Assembly: GCA_036496605.1 (NCBI GenBank)
Contig: DASXKV010000054.1
Coordinates: 62,001 to 126,000, forward strand
Source of the DNA: Gemmatimonadaceae bacterium
GTDB taxonomy: Bacteria > Gemmatimonadota > Gemmatimonadetes > Gemmatimonadales > Gemmatimonadaceae
DNA length: 64,000 bases
Reading direction: 5' to 3'
Part shown: piece after piece, positions 39,166 through 48,208 of the stretch
Position numbering within the stretch: the stretch's first letter is position 1
How the letters are laid out: the number at the start of each line of letters is the position of its first letter
Program-made: the position numbers and the translations under genes
The notes under the pieces: generated by a model
Told to the model about the DNA's origin: nothing
Databases searched by the model: none
What the model saw: only the letters and a program-made list of their open reading frames with translations

Positions 39166-41468
39166 TACGCCAGCACTTTCTCGATCAGAATCGGCAATTC
39201 GCGCACACGCCTTCCCGTCGCGTGATAGACCGCGTTCGCGATCGACGCCGCGACGCCCGTGATGCCGATTTCGCCGACCCCTTTCGCACCGACGGTGCTC
39301 ACGTGCTCGTCCGGCTGCTCGATGAACGCCGTATCGATCACCCCGACATCGGCGTTCACCGGTACGCGATATTCCGCGAGATCAGCATTTATGTAACGGC
39401 CGGTGCGCGGGTCGATGAGAGTTTCCTCCTCGAGCGCCATGCCGACGCCCCACACGACGCCGCCGTGAATCTGGCTGCGTGCCGTTTTGGCGTTCAGGAT
39501 TCGGCCCACCGCGTGCGCCGTGACGATGCGCGGCACGCGAATGATCGCAAGATCCGGGTCGACGCGCACTTCGGTGAATACCGCACCGAACGAGTGCATC
39601 GAGTACTCCTGCGTCTCGGCGCCAGGACGCGACGAACCCGCCACCTCGATTGGCTCGGCGCCGTGGCGGGCGAGCAAGGCGGCGTATGACTCGCCACGAT
39701 TCAGGTCACCGCCGAGGGTGAGTCGTCCATCCGCCGCCCGAACGTCACCCTCCGCGGCCTGGAAGAGCGGCGATTGGCGGTCGGCGATCGCGAGCTGGAT
39801 GAGTTTTTCCCGCAGCGCGACAGCGACGTCGTGCACGGCGGAGCCAGTGGAGGCCGCCGTCACCGAGCCCGTCGACGCCGGATTCTCCGGCATGTCGGTG
39901 TTGCCCAACTCGAAGCGCACGCGCGCCGGCGCGATGCCTAACGCGTCGGCGGCAATCTGCGTCATCGAGGTGTACGTGCCGCAGCCGATCTCCTGTGTTC
40001 CGGCCCGCACGTACGCCTGTCCGTCGGGCATCATGCGCGCAACAGCGCCCGCGGGCGCACGTCGAGCTGGATACGTCGCCGTCGCCATTCCCCACCCCAC
40101 CAGCCACCGGCCGTCGCGCATCGACCGCGGCTGCGGGTTCCGTTTGCTCCAACCGAATCGCTGCGCTGCCGAGTCGTAACACTCGCGCAGGCCTTTGCTC
40201 GACCAGGGCCGGCCGCTCTCCGGATCTTTCTCCGCGTAATTCTTCAAACGCAAGGCGAGCGGATCGATCTTCAGCTCGTACGCAAGCTCGTCCATCGCAC
40301 ATTCGAGCGCGTACGTGCCGGTCGACTCGCCCGGCGCACGCATGAATGTCGGCGAGCCTACGTTGACACGAACGAGGTCGTAGATGGTCTCGACGTTCTC
40401 GCATTCGTACAGCAGCCGCGTCTGATTCGTCGCCGGCTCGACCCAATCTTCGATCGTCGACGTCGTCGACTTGCTGTGATGTCTCGTCGCAGTGAGCGTT
40501 CCATCGCGGGTGGCGCCTAACGTTACCCGCTGCTCGGTGCGTGGCCGTCCGCCGACGGGTCCGAACATCTGTCGCCGCGTGAGCACGAGCTTCACCGGGC
40601 GCCCGACTTCGCGTGCCGCCATCGCGGTCAGCGTCTCGTGCGACCATGGCCCGCCTTTACTGCCGAAGCCGCCACCCGTGAAGTATGCGATGACTCGTAC
40701 TTTGTCCGGCGTCAGCCCCAGGTACCGCGCGACAGTGTTGCGGACACTCGTTATGCCCTGCGTCGATTCGTACAGCGTCAACGAATCACCGTCCCACTGC
40801 GCGATGGTGCTGTGCACCTCCATCGGGTTGTGATTCTCGAGCGGCGTCACATACGTCTGATCGACGGTGACGGATGCGGCGGCAAGCCCTTGCTCGAGAT
40901 TGCCGCGTGTGACGACGCGTTGGCCGCCTAACGGGTGAACGTCTTCCGGCGGGATCGTCGGCGCCTTGTGCCAGTCGAGAACCGGTCGCTCGCTGTCGTA
41001 CGTGACACGCACCAGGTCCACCGACTCGCGAGCGTGCTCGAATGTGTCGGCAACGACGACACCAATCGGCTGGCCGTTGTAGCGGACGACGTCATCCTGT
41101 AACAACGTCGGAAGGCGCATCGACACCGCGCTGCGAGCGCCAGGGCCCTGGCTGCCCGATTCTCGAGAGCCGCTGCTCTCCCCTGAGCTCTGCGCGTGAG
41201 GTCCTGGTGTCGGCGCGCCGGGCAGGCGCGGCACGTTGAAGGGGGTGAGGATCTTGATCACACCCGGCGCCTTCTCGGCGACAGTCGTGTCGATCGCCTT
41301 CACGCGGCCCTTGGCAATCGTGCTCGTGATGATGACGCCATGCACGATATTCGGAATCGGATACTCGGCGGCGTACTTCGCTCCGCCGGTCACCTTCAAC
41401 CGTCCGTCGACGCGGTCGAGCGGTGTGCCCACACTCTCGGTGCGTTTGGGTTTCCGCATCCAGGTCAT
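39165..41468 (-). CDS. Molybdopterin-binding subunit, PaoC-like aldehyde oxidoreductase
   Basis: The protein has 767 residues and carries the full xanthine dehydrogenase/aldehyde oxidase large-subunit fold. Features are TPLDRVDGRLKVTGGAKYAAEY, AVVRYNGQPIGVVVADT-type motifs, FTGGGFGSKGGPWSHE for Moco binding, MRAPGESTGTYALECAMDELA and the catalytic Glu in GAKGVGEIGITGVA. It would hydroxylate or oxidise aldehydes or N-heterocycles. No signal peptide is present; relatives are carried across the membrane by the Tat signal of the FeS subunit. Residues 85-116 are an unusual Gly/Ser/Pro-rich insertion. The start overlaps the FAD-subunit stop (ATGA). Confidence 0.93.
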   Translation of the reverse strand: MTWMRKPKRTESVGTPLDRVDGRLKVTGGAKYAAEYPIPNIVHGVIITSTIAKGRVKAIDTTVAEKAPGVIKILTPFNVPRLPGAPTPGPHAQSSGESSGSRESGSQGPGARSAVSMRLPTLLQDDVVRYNGQPIGVVVADTFEHARESVDLVRVTYDSERPVLDWHKAPTIPPEDVHPLGGQRVVTRGNLEQGLAAASVTVDQTYVTPLENHNPMEVHSTIAQWDGDSLTLYESTQGITSVRNTVARYLGLTPDKVRVIAYFTGGGFGSKGGPWSHETLTAMAAREVGRPVKLVLTRRQMFGPVGGRPRTEQRVTLGATRDGTLTATRHHSKSTTSTIEDWVEPATNQTRLLYECENVETIYDLVRVNVGSPTFMRAPGESTGTYALECAMDELAYELKIDPLALRLKNYAEKDPESGRPWSSKGLRECYDSAAQRFGWSKRNPQPRSMRDGRWLVGWGMATATYPARRAPAGAVARMMPDGQAYVRAGTQEIGCGTYTSMTQIAADALGIAPARVRFELGNTDMPENPASTGSVTAASTGSAVHDVAVALREKLIQLAIADRQSPLFQAAEGDVRAADGRLTLGGDLNRGESYAALLARHGAEPIEVAGSSRPGAETQEYSMHSFGAVFTEVRVDPDLAIIRVPRIVTAHAVGRILNAKTARSQIHGGVVWGVGMALEEETLIDPRTGRYINADLAEYRVPVNADVGVIDTAFIEQPDEHVSTVGAKGVGEIGITGVAASIANAVYHATGRRVRELPILIEKVLA

Positions 41469-42460
41469 GTCGTCACCTCCGTGAGCGCGCGTACGAGCGT
41501 GCGCTTGGCGAGCAACACCTTGAACGCGTTATCACGATGTGGACGTGCCTTCGCCAACGCGGCCTCGGCCGCTTCACGGAAGGTATGTTCGCTGACCGGC
41601 TTGCCAATGAGCTCGTGCTCGGCCTCCGTCGACCGCCATGGCCTGGTCGCAACGCCACCTAACCCAACACGCGCGTCCTGGATCTTTCCGCTCTGAACGT
41701 CGACGGCCACCGCGGCCGAGGCGAGAGCAAATGCGAAACTCGCGCGGTCGCGAACCTTGAGGTACAGTGAGCGCTTCGCCGCTGGGAGAGGCGGCAGATC
41801 GATCGACGTGATCAGCTCGCCCGGACGAAGCGTCGTCTCACGCTCGGGATGTGTGCCCGGCACCACGTGCAGCGACGCAAAGTCGATCAACCGATCGCCA
41901 GCACCGGGGCCGCGAATGGTCACCGTGGCGCCCAACGCGACCAGAGCGACCGCGAGGTCGCCAGGATATGTGGCGATGCAATGATCGCTCACACCGAGAA
42001 CTGCCTCGGTCCGATTGATTCCAGAGAGAGCCGAGCAACCGGAGCCCGGCTCGCGCTTGTTGCAGGGCATCGCGGTGTCGCGAAAGTACGGACAGCGCGT
42101 GCGCTGAAGGACGTTACCGCCGATCGTTGCCATGTTGCGCAACTGACCCGACGCCGCGAGCAGGAGCGCCTGGCTCACGACCGGATAGCGTTCGCGCACG
42201 CGTGCATCCCATGCGACGTCGCGCATGCGCGCAAGCGCGCCGAGTCGCAGGCCGCCGCCAGGCATGTCGGCGATCATCGACAGCGACGGGTTACGGCGGC
42301 CGAGGTCGTTGATGTCGACGACGTGGCCAGGACGCTCGACGTTGAGCTTCATGAGGTCGATGAGGTTCGTACCGCCGGCAACGTATTTCGCCGACGGTGC
42401 AGTACCGGCGCGAAGCGCAGCCTCGATGTCCGTGGTGCGGACGTACTGGAAGTCGATCAT
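41465..42460 (-). CDS. FAD-binding subunit, PaoB-like
   Basis: The protein has 331 residues. The FAD site is KYVAGGTNLIDLMKLNVERP near residues 25-45, with NMATIGGNVLQRTRCPYFRD near 120. The segment RTRCPYFRDTAMPCNKREPGSGCSAL carries the Cys pattern of the extra [4Fe-4S] cluster known in E. coli PaoB (YagS). A C-terminal CO dehydrogenase flavoprotein domain follows. It passes electrons between the molybdenum/2Fe-2S subunits and an acceptor. The start ATG overlaps the upstream gene stop (ATGA), as does the downstream junction, so the three subunits are tightly coupled. Confidence 0.93.
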   Translation of the reverse strand: MIDFQYVRTTDIEAALRAGTAPSAKYVAGGTNLIDLMKLNVERPGHVVDINDLGRRNPSLSMIADMPGGGLRLGALARMRDVAWDARVRERYPVVSQALLLAASGQLRNMATIGGNVLQRTRCPYFRDTAMPCNKREPGSGCSALSGINRTEAVLGVSDHCIATYPGDLAVALVALGATVTIRGPGAGDRLIDFASLHVVPGTHPERETTLRPGELITSIDLPPLPAAKRSLYLKVRDRASFAFALASAAVAVDVQSGKIQDARVGLGGVATRPWRSTEAEHELIGKPVSEHTFREAAEAALAKARPHRDNAFKVLLAKRTLVRALTEVTT

Positions 42461-43608
42461 TGGGTTCGCCCTCCGCCGTTCGAGGCCTGTGCGCGCCTGA
42501 CTTCCTGCACGGCGGCAACGATGCCTGGGTACGCGCCGCAACGACAGATATTGCCGCTCATCGCTTCGCGCACGTCGTCGTCACCCGGTCCCCACGGCTC
42601 GTCGAGCACGCCGACCGCCGACATGATCTGACCCGAGGTGCAGTAGCCGCACTGGAACCCGTCGTGGGTGATGAACGCCTGCTGCATCGGGTGCAGCCGC
42701 TCGCCCGACGCGAGGCCTTCGATTGTCGTTATGCGATGGCCCTCCTGCATGACGGCGAAGGTCATGCACGAGAGCTCGCGCCGTCCGTCGACGTGCACCG
42801 TACACGCGCCGCACTGTCCGTGGTCGCACCCTTTCTTCGTGCCCGTAAGACCCGCGTACTCGCGCAGCGCGTCGAGCAGCGTGACGCGCGGCTCGACGTC
42901 GAGGGTGAGGTCGCGCCCATTGACGTTGAGTGTGACGCTTTGCGCGTTCAGCGTCGAGCGCTCAGCGTTGAGCGCGGCGGCGCGCTCGGCGTGGGCTTCG
43001 AGTGGACGGAGGACCAGCGCGAAGGCGGCGGCGAGCGTCGTCGCGACGAAGTCTCGGCGCGTCCACGACAAATCGTGCGCGCACTTGTGGCCGTCGCCGT
43101 AGTCGTTGTCGTTAGGCTCGGCCACGAATGGTGCGGCCACCGCGCTGATCGCTCGCGCCACTTCGACGGGGTTCGCGAGCGATATCGGGCCGACCTGCGA
43201 CCAGCGGACGATGCCGTCCGCATCGATGACGAACACGGCCGATTCGCTGCCGGCGCCAAATCGCCGCGCGATGCTCGCGTCGGACGAGCTCAGCACTGGC
43301 AGCGAGATTGCACCGTCACTGAAAGTGAGGCTTCGCCAGGGGTCGCCGCCGCCGATCTCGAGAAGGCGCGCACCCGCGACGCCTCCGAGGCTCGCGACGA
43401 GTCGATTGTACGTCTCGATGTACTCGGCGCGCGCCGGATCCCAGTGAGCGCCGTGGAAGGCGATGACGACGGGCGAGCCGCGGAAATCGGACAGCCTGAG
43501 GCGGCCCGTACCGCTAGTCAGCTCGAAGTCCGGCGCGGCGTCGCCGGGTTCGATCACGTCACCGGCCGCGCAGGGCGCGACGGGCTCTCGATCAATGAGC
43601 GAGCGCAT
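42457..43608 (-). CDS. Redoxin domain fused to 2Fe-2S subunit (PaoA-like)
   Basis: The protein has 383 residues from ATG 43608. Residues about 20-165 are a peroxiredoxin/TlpA-like fold (PGDAAPDFELTSGTGRLRLSDFRGSPVVIAF, AVFVIDADGIVRW), but the peroxidatic cysteine is replaced (FHGAHWDPARAEY, Arg60 at that place). Residues 183-207 look like a twin-arginine signal (WTRRDFVATTLAAAFALVL, ending EAHA). Residues 222-375 are the two [2Fe-2S] domains: Cys261, 266, 269, 281 and Cys320, 323, 355, 357. In PaoA the Tat signal is N-terminal; here it is internal, so the redoxin part would stay cytoplasmic or the segment acts as an anchor. No start codon splits the frame convincingly. Confidence 0.88.
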   Translation of the reverse strand: MRSLIDREPVAPCAAGDVIEPGDAAPDFELTSGTGRLRLSDFRGSPVVIAFHGAHWDPARAEYIETYNRLVASLGGVAGARLLEIGGGDPWRSLTFSDGAISLPVLSSSDASIARRFGAGSESAVFVIDADGIVRWSQVGPISLANPVEVARAISAVAAPFVAEPNDNDYGDGHKCAHDLSWTRRDFVATTLAAAFALVLRPLEAHAERAAALNAERSTLNAQSVTLNVNGRDLTLDVEPRVTLLDALREYAGLTGTKKGCDHGQCGACTVHVDGRRELSCMTFAVMQEGHRITTIEGLASGERLHPMQQAFITHDGFQCGYCTSGQIMSAVGVLDEPWGPGDDDVREAMSGNICRCGAYPGIVAAVQEVRRAQASNGGGRTQ

Positions 43609-43672
43609 GTAGCGTGATGGGTTTTGTCGCCGCCTATCTGCGGCAAGACCCGTGCTGACGCTGCTGGCTGGT

Positions 43673-43729
43673 GGTTGGTGGCTGGTTGTTGGTGGTTGAC
43701 TACCGATTACCAACAACCAGCTACCAACC
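43673..43729. repeat. Inverted repeat GGTTGGT.../...ACCAACC after a stop codon
   Basis: The arm 43673-43693 and the arm 43709-43729 are reverse complements with one mismatch (a G-U pair in RNA) and a 15-base loop. On the minus strand the element starts 8 bases after the threonine-dehydratase stop codon. Its sequence closely matches the arms of the element at 16804-16925, so the two are members of one repeat family. A role in transcription termination or mRNA 3'-end protection is likely. Confidence 0.75.
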
Positions 43730-43737
43730 GCCGGGCC

Positions 43738-44718
43738 CTAGTTCCAGGTCAAACCCCGTAGCTGATCCAGATTCACATTGCCGCCCGACAGCACGACGGC
43801 GACGCGTGAGCCCTTCGGGAGCCTAACGAGTCCGTGCAGCAGCGCGCCGACGGGAGCCGCGGCGGCGCCTTCGACGACCAGTTTGCAGCGTTCCATCACC
43901 CAGGTCATCGCGTCGAAGATCTCGCGGTCCGGCAACGCGACGATGTCTTCCACGAATCGTTGCACGACCGAGAAGTTCAGCTCACCACATCGCCGCACGC
44001 GCAAGCCGTCGATGATCGTGCGGCAGTCGATCGTCTCGAGCCGGCCGGCCGCGACGCTCCGTTGCATCGCCGGGCCATCCGACGACTCGACGCCGATGAC
44101 CTTGGCCTTCGGGTTATGGCTCTTGATTGCCATCGAGACGCCGGAGATCAGTCCGCCGCCACCAATTGGCACGATGACCGCGTCGACCTCGGGCCAGTCT
44201 TGAGCAATCTCTAATCCCAGCGTCCCCTGTCCGGCAATGAGCTGCGGATCGTCGAACGGATGGACGTACGTGAGCCCTTCCGTGCGGACGAGCTCCTTCG
44301 CTTTCTCATTTGCCTCGTCCCAGATCATCCCGTGGAGCACGACCTCCGCGCCGTATCCCTTCGTGGCGGCGATCTTCGCTGGTGTCGCGTTCTTCGCCAT
44401 GCAGACGACCGCTCGTATTCCGTGAATCTTCGCGGCGAGCGCGACGCCCTGCGCGTGATTCCCGGCCGAGGAGCAAACGACGCCCCGTCGTTTGTCCTCC
44501 TCGGGCATCAGCGCGAATTTGTTCAACGGGCCGCGGATCTTGTACGATCCGACGCGCTGGAACATCTCGGCCTTGAGCCGAATGTCGTATCCGGTGAGCT
44601 CACTGAGCTGGCGGGATGTCAGCAGCGGCGTGCGCTTGATGTGCGGCGCGATGCGCGCGCGCACTTCCTCGAAGTCGCGCAGCGTGAGGGTGAAGGGCTC
44701 GGCGGCGATGGCGGACAT
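43738..44718 (-). CDS. Threonine ammonia-lyase / serine dehydratase-like PLP enzyme
   Basis: The protein has 326 residues and is a fold-type II PLP enzyme. The PLP lysine is Lys60 in RVGSYKIRG, the phosphate-binding Gly loop is PIGGGGLISG near residue 190, and SSAGNHAQGVA binds substrate near 85. It lacks the C-terminal ACT regulatory domain of biosynthetic IlvA, so it resembles the catabolic/short form (TdcB or serine-racemase-like). It deaminates Thr to 2-oxobutanoate via an enamine intermediate. The RidA gene lies directly upstream on the same strand, matching the need to hydrolyse the enamine/imine. Confidence 0.9.
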   Translation of the reverse strand: MSAIAAEPFTLTLRDFEEVRARIAPHIKRTPLLTSRQLSELTGYDIRLKAEMFQRVGSYKIRGPLNKFALMPEEDKRRGVVCSSAGNHAQGVALAAKIHGIRAVVCMAKNATPAKIAATKGYGAEVVLHGMIWDEANEKAKELVRTEGLTYVHPFDDPQLIAGQGTLGLEIAQDWPEVDAVIVPIGGGGLISGVSMAIKSHNPKAKVIGVESSDGPAMQRSVAAGRLETIDCRTIIDGLRVRRCGELNFSVVQRFVEDIVALPDREIFDAMTWVMERCKLVVEGAAAAPVGALLHGLVRLPKGSRVAVVLSGGNVNLDQLRGLTWN

Positions 44719-44769
44719 CGAGGAAAGGGGCTAGGGGCTAAAGACCAGGGGCTAGTGGTGGTTGCTGCT

Positions 44770-45234
44770 TCACTTCTTGACCGCAGCCGTGCATTCGATC
44801 TCGAGCAGAGCGTTGGGCACGACGAGGGCGGCGACCGCGACCGTCGAACGCGCGGGCGGATCGGTCGGGAAGAACTCTCGGTAGACTTTGTTCATCGCCG
44901 CAAAGTTCGCGGCGTCGGAGAGGAAGACCGTGCACTTGGCGACGTCGGCCATCGTGGCGCCTGCGAGCTCGAGGTTCGCCTTCACGTTCTCGAGCGCCTG
45001 CCGCGTCTGACCCTCGATACCGCCGTCGGCAAGCTTGCCTCCGGCCTGCGTGCCCATCACACCAGACAGAAAGATCAAATCCCCGACACGGACGGCCGTG
45101 GAGAGCACGCCCCCCGGGCGGGCATCGGGTCGGTTTATAACTTGCTTATTCGACGAACCTTGCTGTTGCTGAGCGGAGAGATGACTGGCCGTGGCGATGA
45201 GGGCAGCGGTGATGAGTCGACTTCGAACTGGCAC
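44770..45234 (-). CDS. RidA family protein with a signal peptide
   Basis: The protein has 154 residues. Residues 1-22 (MPVRSRLITAALIATASHLSAQ) look like a Sec signal, which is unusual for RidA. The YjgF/RidA domain follows: GVLSTAVRVGDLIFLSGVMG, QTRQALENVKANLELAGATMADVAKCTVFLSD, and the key Arg129 in DPPARSTVAVAAL that contacts the substrate carboxylate. The C-terminal IECTAAV motif is typical. The catalytic Arg is kept, so deamination of 2-aminoacrylate/2-aminocrotonate is possible, but export would separate it from the cytoplasmic dehydratase encoded next door. Confidence 0.88.
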   Translation of the reverse strand: MPVRSRLITAALIATASHLSAQQQQGSSNKQVINRPDARPGGVLSTAVRVGDLIFLSGVMGTQAGGKLADGGIEGQTRQALENVKANLELAGATMADVAKCTVFLSDAANFAAMNKVYREFFPTDPPARSTVAVAALVVPNALLEIECTAAVKK

Positions 45235-45299
45235 AATTCACCTCGCGTGAGCTTCGTCTCGACAACGGAATGGACCCCTATCGTGCCGATACTCGTGAT

Positions 45300-46985
45300 T
45301 CATCCACGCTCCCTCACCTTCGCCCACGTATCTCTCAAAGTCACCGTTCGGTTGAACACCAACATATCCGGCTTCGAGTCCACCGGATCACTCATGAAGT
45401 ATCCTGTTCTTTCGAACTGGTACCGCGTCCCTGTCGGATCCGACCCGACGCTCGGCTCGATCTTCGCCTTCGGCACGACGATCAACGAGTTCGGATTGAG
45501 AACATCGGTGAACTCCCGGCCGTCCGGAAGGTCCTCGGGATCGGGCACCGTGAACAACTTGTCGTACAGCCGGAGCTCGCAGTCGAGCGCGTGCCGCGCC
45601 GAGACCCAGTGAATCGTGCCCTGCACCTTGCGTCCGTCGGGTGCATCGCCACCGCGCGTCGCCGGGTCGTACGTGCAGCGAAGCTCGACGATCTCACCTG
45701 AAGAATCCTTGACGACGTCCGTGCACGTGATGAAGTAGCCGTAGCGCAGCCGCACCTCGCGACCCGGCGCGAGCCGGAAGAATTTCTTGGGCGGATGCTC
45801 CATGAAATCCTCGCGCTCGATGTAGAGCTCGCGCGAGAACGGCACCGGACGCGATCCTGTCAGCGGCACGTCGTGCGGGTAATACGACGCCTCGAGGTGC
45901 TCGTCGCCTTGCTCGGCGTAATTCGTGATCACCACCTTCAGCGGATTCACGACGCACATGACTCGCGGCACGCGCATGTTGAGATCGTCGCGCACGTAGT
46001 GCTCGAACGTCGCGAGCTCCGTACGGGCTGGCTTGCGCGCGACACCGATCGCCTCCGCGAAATTCCGGATGCCCTCGGGCGTCACGCCGCGACGCCGAAT
46101 GCCGGCAATCGTCGGCATCCGCGGATCGTCCCAGCCGCCGACGTAGCCCTCATTCACCAGTCGCAGAAGCTTCCGCTTGCTGAGCACCGTGTAATCCAGC
46201 TCCAATCGCGCAAACTCGATCTGCGTCGGCGGGTTCTCGAATCCTGCCTCACGCACGAGCCAATCGTAGATCTCGCGGTTGTCCTTGAACTCGAGGGTGC
46301 ATAACGAGCGCGTGATCCCCTCGAATGCATCCGACAGGCCGTGCGCAAAATCGTACAGCGGGTACACGGACCACTCGTCCCCGTGCCGATAGTGATGCGC
46401 GTGGCGAATCCGCAGCAGGAGCGGGTCGCGCATGATCATGTTCGGGTGCGCCATGTCGATCTTCGCGCGCAGCACGTGAGCGCCGTCCGGAAACTCGCCC
46501 GCCTTCATGCGTCGCAGGAGATCGAGGTTCTCGTCGACGGAGCGCGAACGATTCGGGCTGTCGACGCCGGGTGTCGTCACCGTGCCGCGGTTGACGCGAA
46601 TTTCGGTCTCATTTTGCGAGTCGACATAGGCCTTCCCTTTATTGACCAGCAGCTCGGCGATGCCGAAGAGCTTGCCGAAGTAGTCGCTGGCGTAGAACAG
46701 ACCGTCCCATTCGAAGCCGAGCCAGCGCACGTCCTGCTGGATCGACTCGACGTAACGCACGTCCTCCGTCGCCGGGTTCGTGTCGTCGAATCTCAGGTTG
46801 CATCGGCCGTCGAACTCCTGGGCGATGCCGAAGTTCAAGCAGATCGACTTCGCGTGACCGATGTGAAGGAAGCCGTTAGGCTCGGGCGGAAAACGCGTTG
46901 CGGGCGCGCGGCCGAAGCGGCCGGTCGCAACATCCTCGACGACGAGCTCGCGGATGAAATCTCGCTTCGGGGGAGCAGCAGTCAC
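45300..46985 (-). CDS. glnS: Glutaminyl-tRNA synthetase
   Basis: The protein has 561 residues from GTG 46985. It is a class I synthetase: HIGH at 41-44 in PPEPNGFLHIGHAKSICLNFG, a KMSKS-type loop VLSKRKL near residue 270, and RFDDTNPATEDVRYV. The C-terminal anticodon-binding beta-barrels include NYAEQGDEHLEASYYPHD and LYIEREDFMEHPPKKFFRLAPG. It attaches Gln to tRNA-Gln directly, so this organism does not depend solely on GatCAB amidation for Gln. The start was set at the GTG because upstream codons translate a G-rich intergenic stretch. Confidence 0.96.
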   Translation of the reverse strand: MTAAPPKRDFIRELVVEDVATGRFGRAPATRFPPEPNGFLHIGHAKSICLNFGIAQEFDGRCNLRFDDTNPATEDVRYVESIQQDVRWLGFEWDGLFYASDYFGKLFGIAELLVNKGKAYVDSQNETEIRVNRGTVTTPGVDSPNRSRSVDENLDLLRRMKAGEFPDGAHVLRAKIDMAHPNMIMRDPLLLRIRHAHHYRHGDEWSVYPLYDFAHGLSDAFEGITRSLCTLEFKDNREIYDWLVREAGFENPPTQIEFARLELDYTVLSKRKLLRLVNEGYVGGWDDPRMPTIAGIRRRGVTPEGIRNFAEAIGVARKPARTELATFEHYVRDDLNMRVPRVMCVVNPLKVVITNYAEQGDEHLEASYYPHDVPLTGSRPVPFSRELYIEREDFMEHPPKKFFRLAPGREVRLRYGYFITCTDVVKDSSGEIVELRCTYDPATRGGDAPDGRKVQGTIHWVSARHALDCELRLYDKLFTVPDPEDLPDGREFTDVLNPNSLIVVPKAKIEPSVGSDPTGTRYQFERTGYFMSDPVDSKPDMLVFNRTVTLRDTWAKVRERG

Positions 46986-47144
46986 GACAAGAAAAGGGGC
47001 TAGGGTCTGGGGCCGAGGGGCTCGGGCCTCATTGAAAGGTACAGAGCCCGTCCAATGCTGAAAATCGCCTCTGCGCACTCGGATATCGCGCAACGCACCC
47101 GCCGACGATATGCTCATGCTGTCGAGTCTACCGACGGAGCCCAG

Positions 47145-48203
47145 ATGAGCACGCGTGCATTGTCCACATCACTCGGAGCCCTGCTTGTTGCCGCGGCAAT
47201 CGTCGCCGCCAGCAGGGCGCTGCCAGCACAAGATCACGCGCGGACGTCTCCATTCGTCTTCGTGGAGAATACCAACGGCGGTGACGTCTCGATCATCGAC
47301 GCCTCGACGCTGAAGGTTGTCGGGACCATTCCCGTCGGTCTTTCCCCTGACGATATCGTCGCCGCGCCCGCGGGCGACGTGCTTTACGTGAGCCGCATCG
47401 TCCACCGCGCCGACGGCCGGCCAACAGGGACTGGCGAGCTGGTCGCGATCGACCCCCACGCTCGGCAGGTCAGCTGGCGCGTGGCCTTCCACGGGGTTCC
47501 CAATCACGTCGCCGTCTCGCCCGACGGACGACGCGTGTACGTCACCGTTGTCTCGGGGAACTACGTTGACGTCTTCGATCCCGCCAAACGCGCTCTCGTC
47601 GACAGCGTCGATGTCGGAACTGGTCCGCACGACATCGAGGTCTCGCGCGATGGCAAGACAGTCTACGTCGGTCTCATTCGCGGCACCGACGTCACCGTGT
47701 TCGACGCCGCGAGCAAACGCGTCCTGCGCAAGATTCCATTCACCGCCAACGTGCGCCCGATCGCGCTCTCTCACGACGAAAGTCGACTCTACGTTCAGCT
47801 CTCCCAATACTATGGCTTCGTCGTCGCCGATCCGCGGACGGGAAAGATCTTACGTCGCGTCGACATGCCGATGCCCAAGGGCGCGAAGACGCCCGATACG
47901 CTCCCGGTGACGACGAATCACGGCCTCCGCATCACCGCCGATGGGCGGTATCTCATCGCCAATGGCAGCATGACGGATCTCGCCGGGATCTATTCCCTGC
48001 CCGAGTTGCGCCTCGTGGCGACCGTGCCCGTCGGACGGGATCCCAACTGGGTGACGCTCTCGCCCGATGGGCGGCGCATCTTCGTCAGCAATCGCGGCTC
48101 CGACGACGTTTCGGTCATCGATCTGGCGTCGCGGAAGGAGGTCGCCCGGGTGAAGGTTGGCCGCTATCCGCAGCGCATGACGTCCGTCGCCCTCGCTCGT
48201 TAG
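47145..48203 (+). CDS. YVTN/YncE-like beta-propeller protein, exported
   Basis: The protein has 352 residues. ATG 47145 follows GGAGCC at suitable spacing. A signal peptide (to about residue 33, ALPAQD) precedes the propeller: [79 protein letters not shown] and a final [20 protein letters not shown]. It belongs to the same family as the protein at 36729 but is not its close copy. The stop TAG is part of a CGTTAGGC octamer. A Tat-dependent Rieske protein gene follows 5 bases later, suggesting an electron-transfer or redox-sensing partner. Confidence 0.85.
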   Translation: MSTRALSTSLGALLVAAAIVAASRALPAQDHARTSPFVFVENTNGGDVSIIDASTLKVVGTIPVGLSPDDIVAAPAGDVLYVSRIVHRADGRPTGTGELVAIDPHARQVSWRVAFHGVPNHVAVSPDGRRVYVTVVSGNYVDVFDPAKRALVDSVDVGTGPHDIEVSRDGKTVYVGLIRGTDVTVFDAASKRVLRKIPFTANVRPIALSHDESRLYVQLSQYYGFVVADPRTGKILRRVDMPMPKGAKTPDTLPVTTNHGLRITADGRYLIANGSMTDLAGIYSLPELRLVATVPVGRDPNWVTLSPDGRRIFVSNRGSDDVSVIDLASRKEVARVKVGRYPQRMTSVALAR

Positions 48204-48208
48204 GCTCG

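Noticed and set aside
42457-43608. Selenocysteine at the redoxin active site of the fusion protein
   Set aside because: There is no TGA at the position of the peroxidatic residue; the codon is for Arg, so the site is simply lost.
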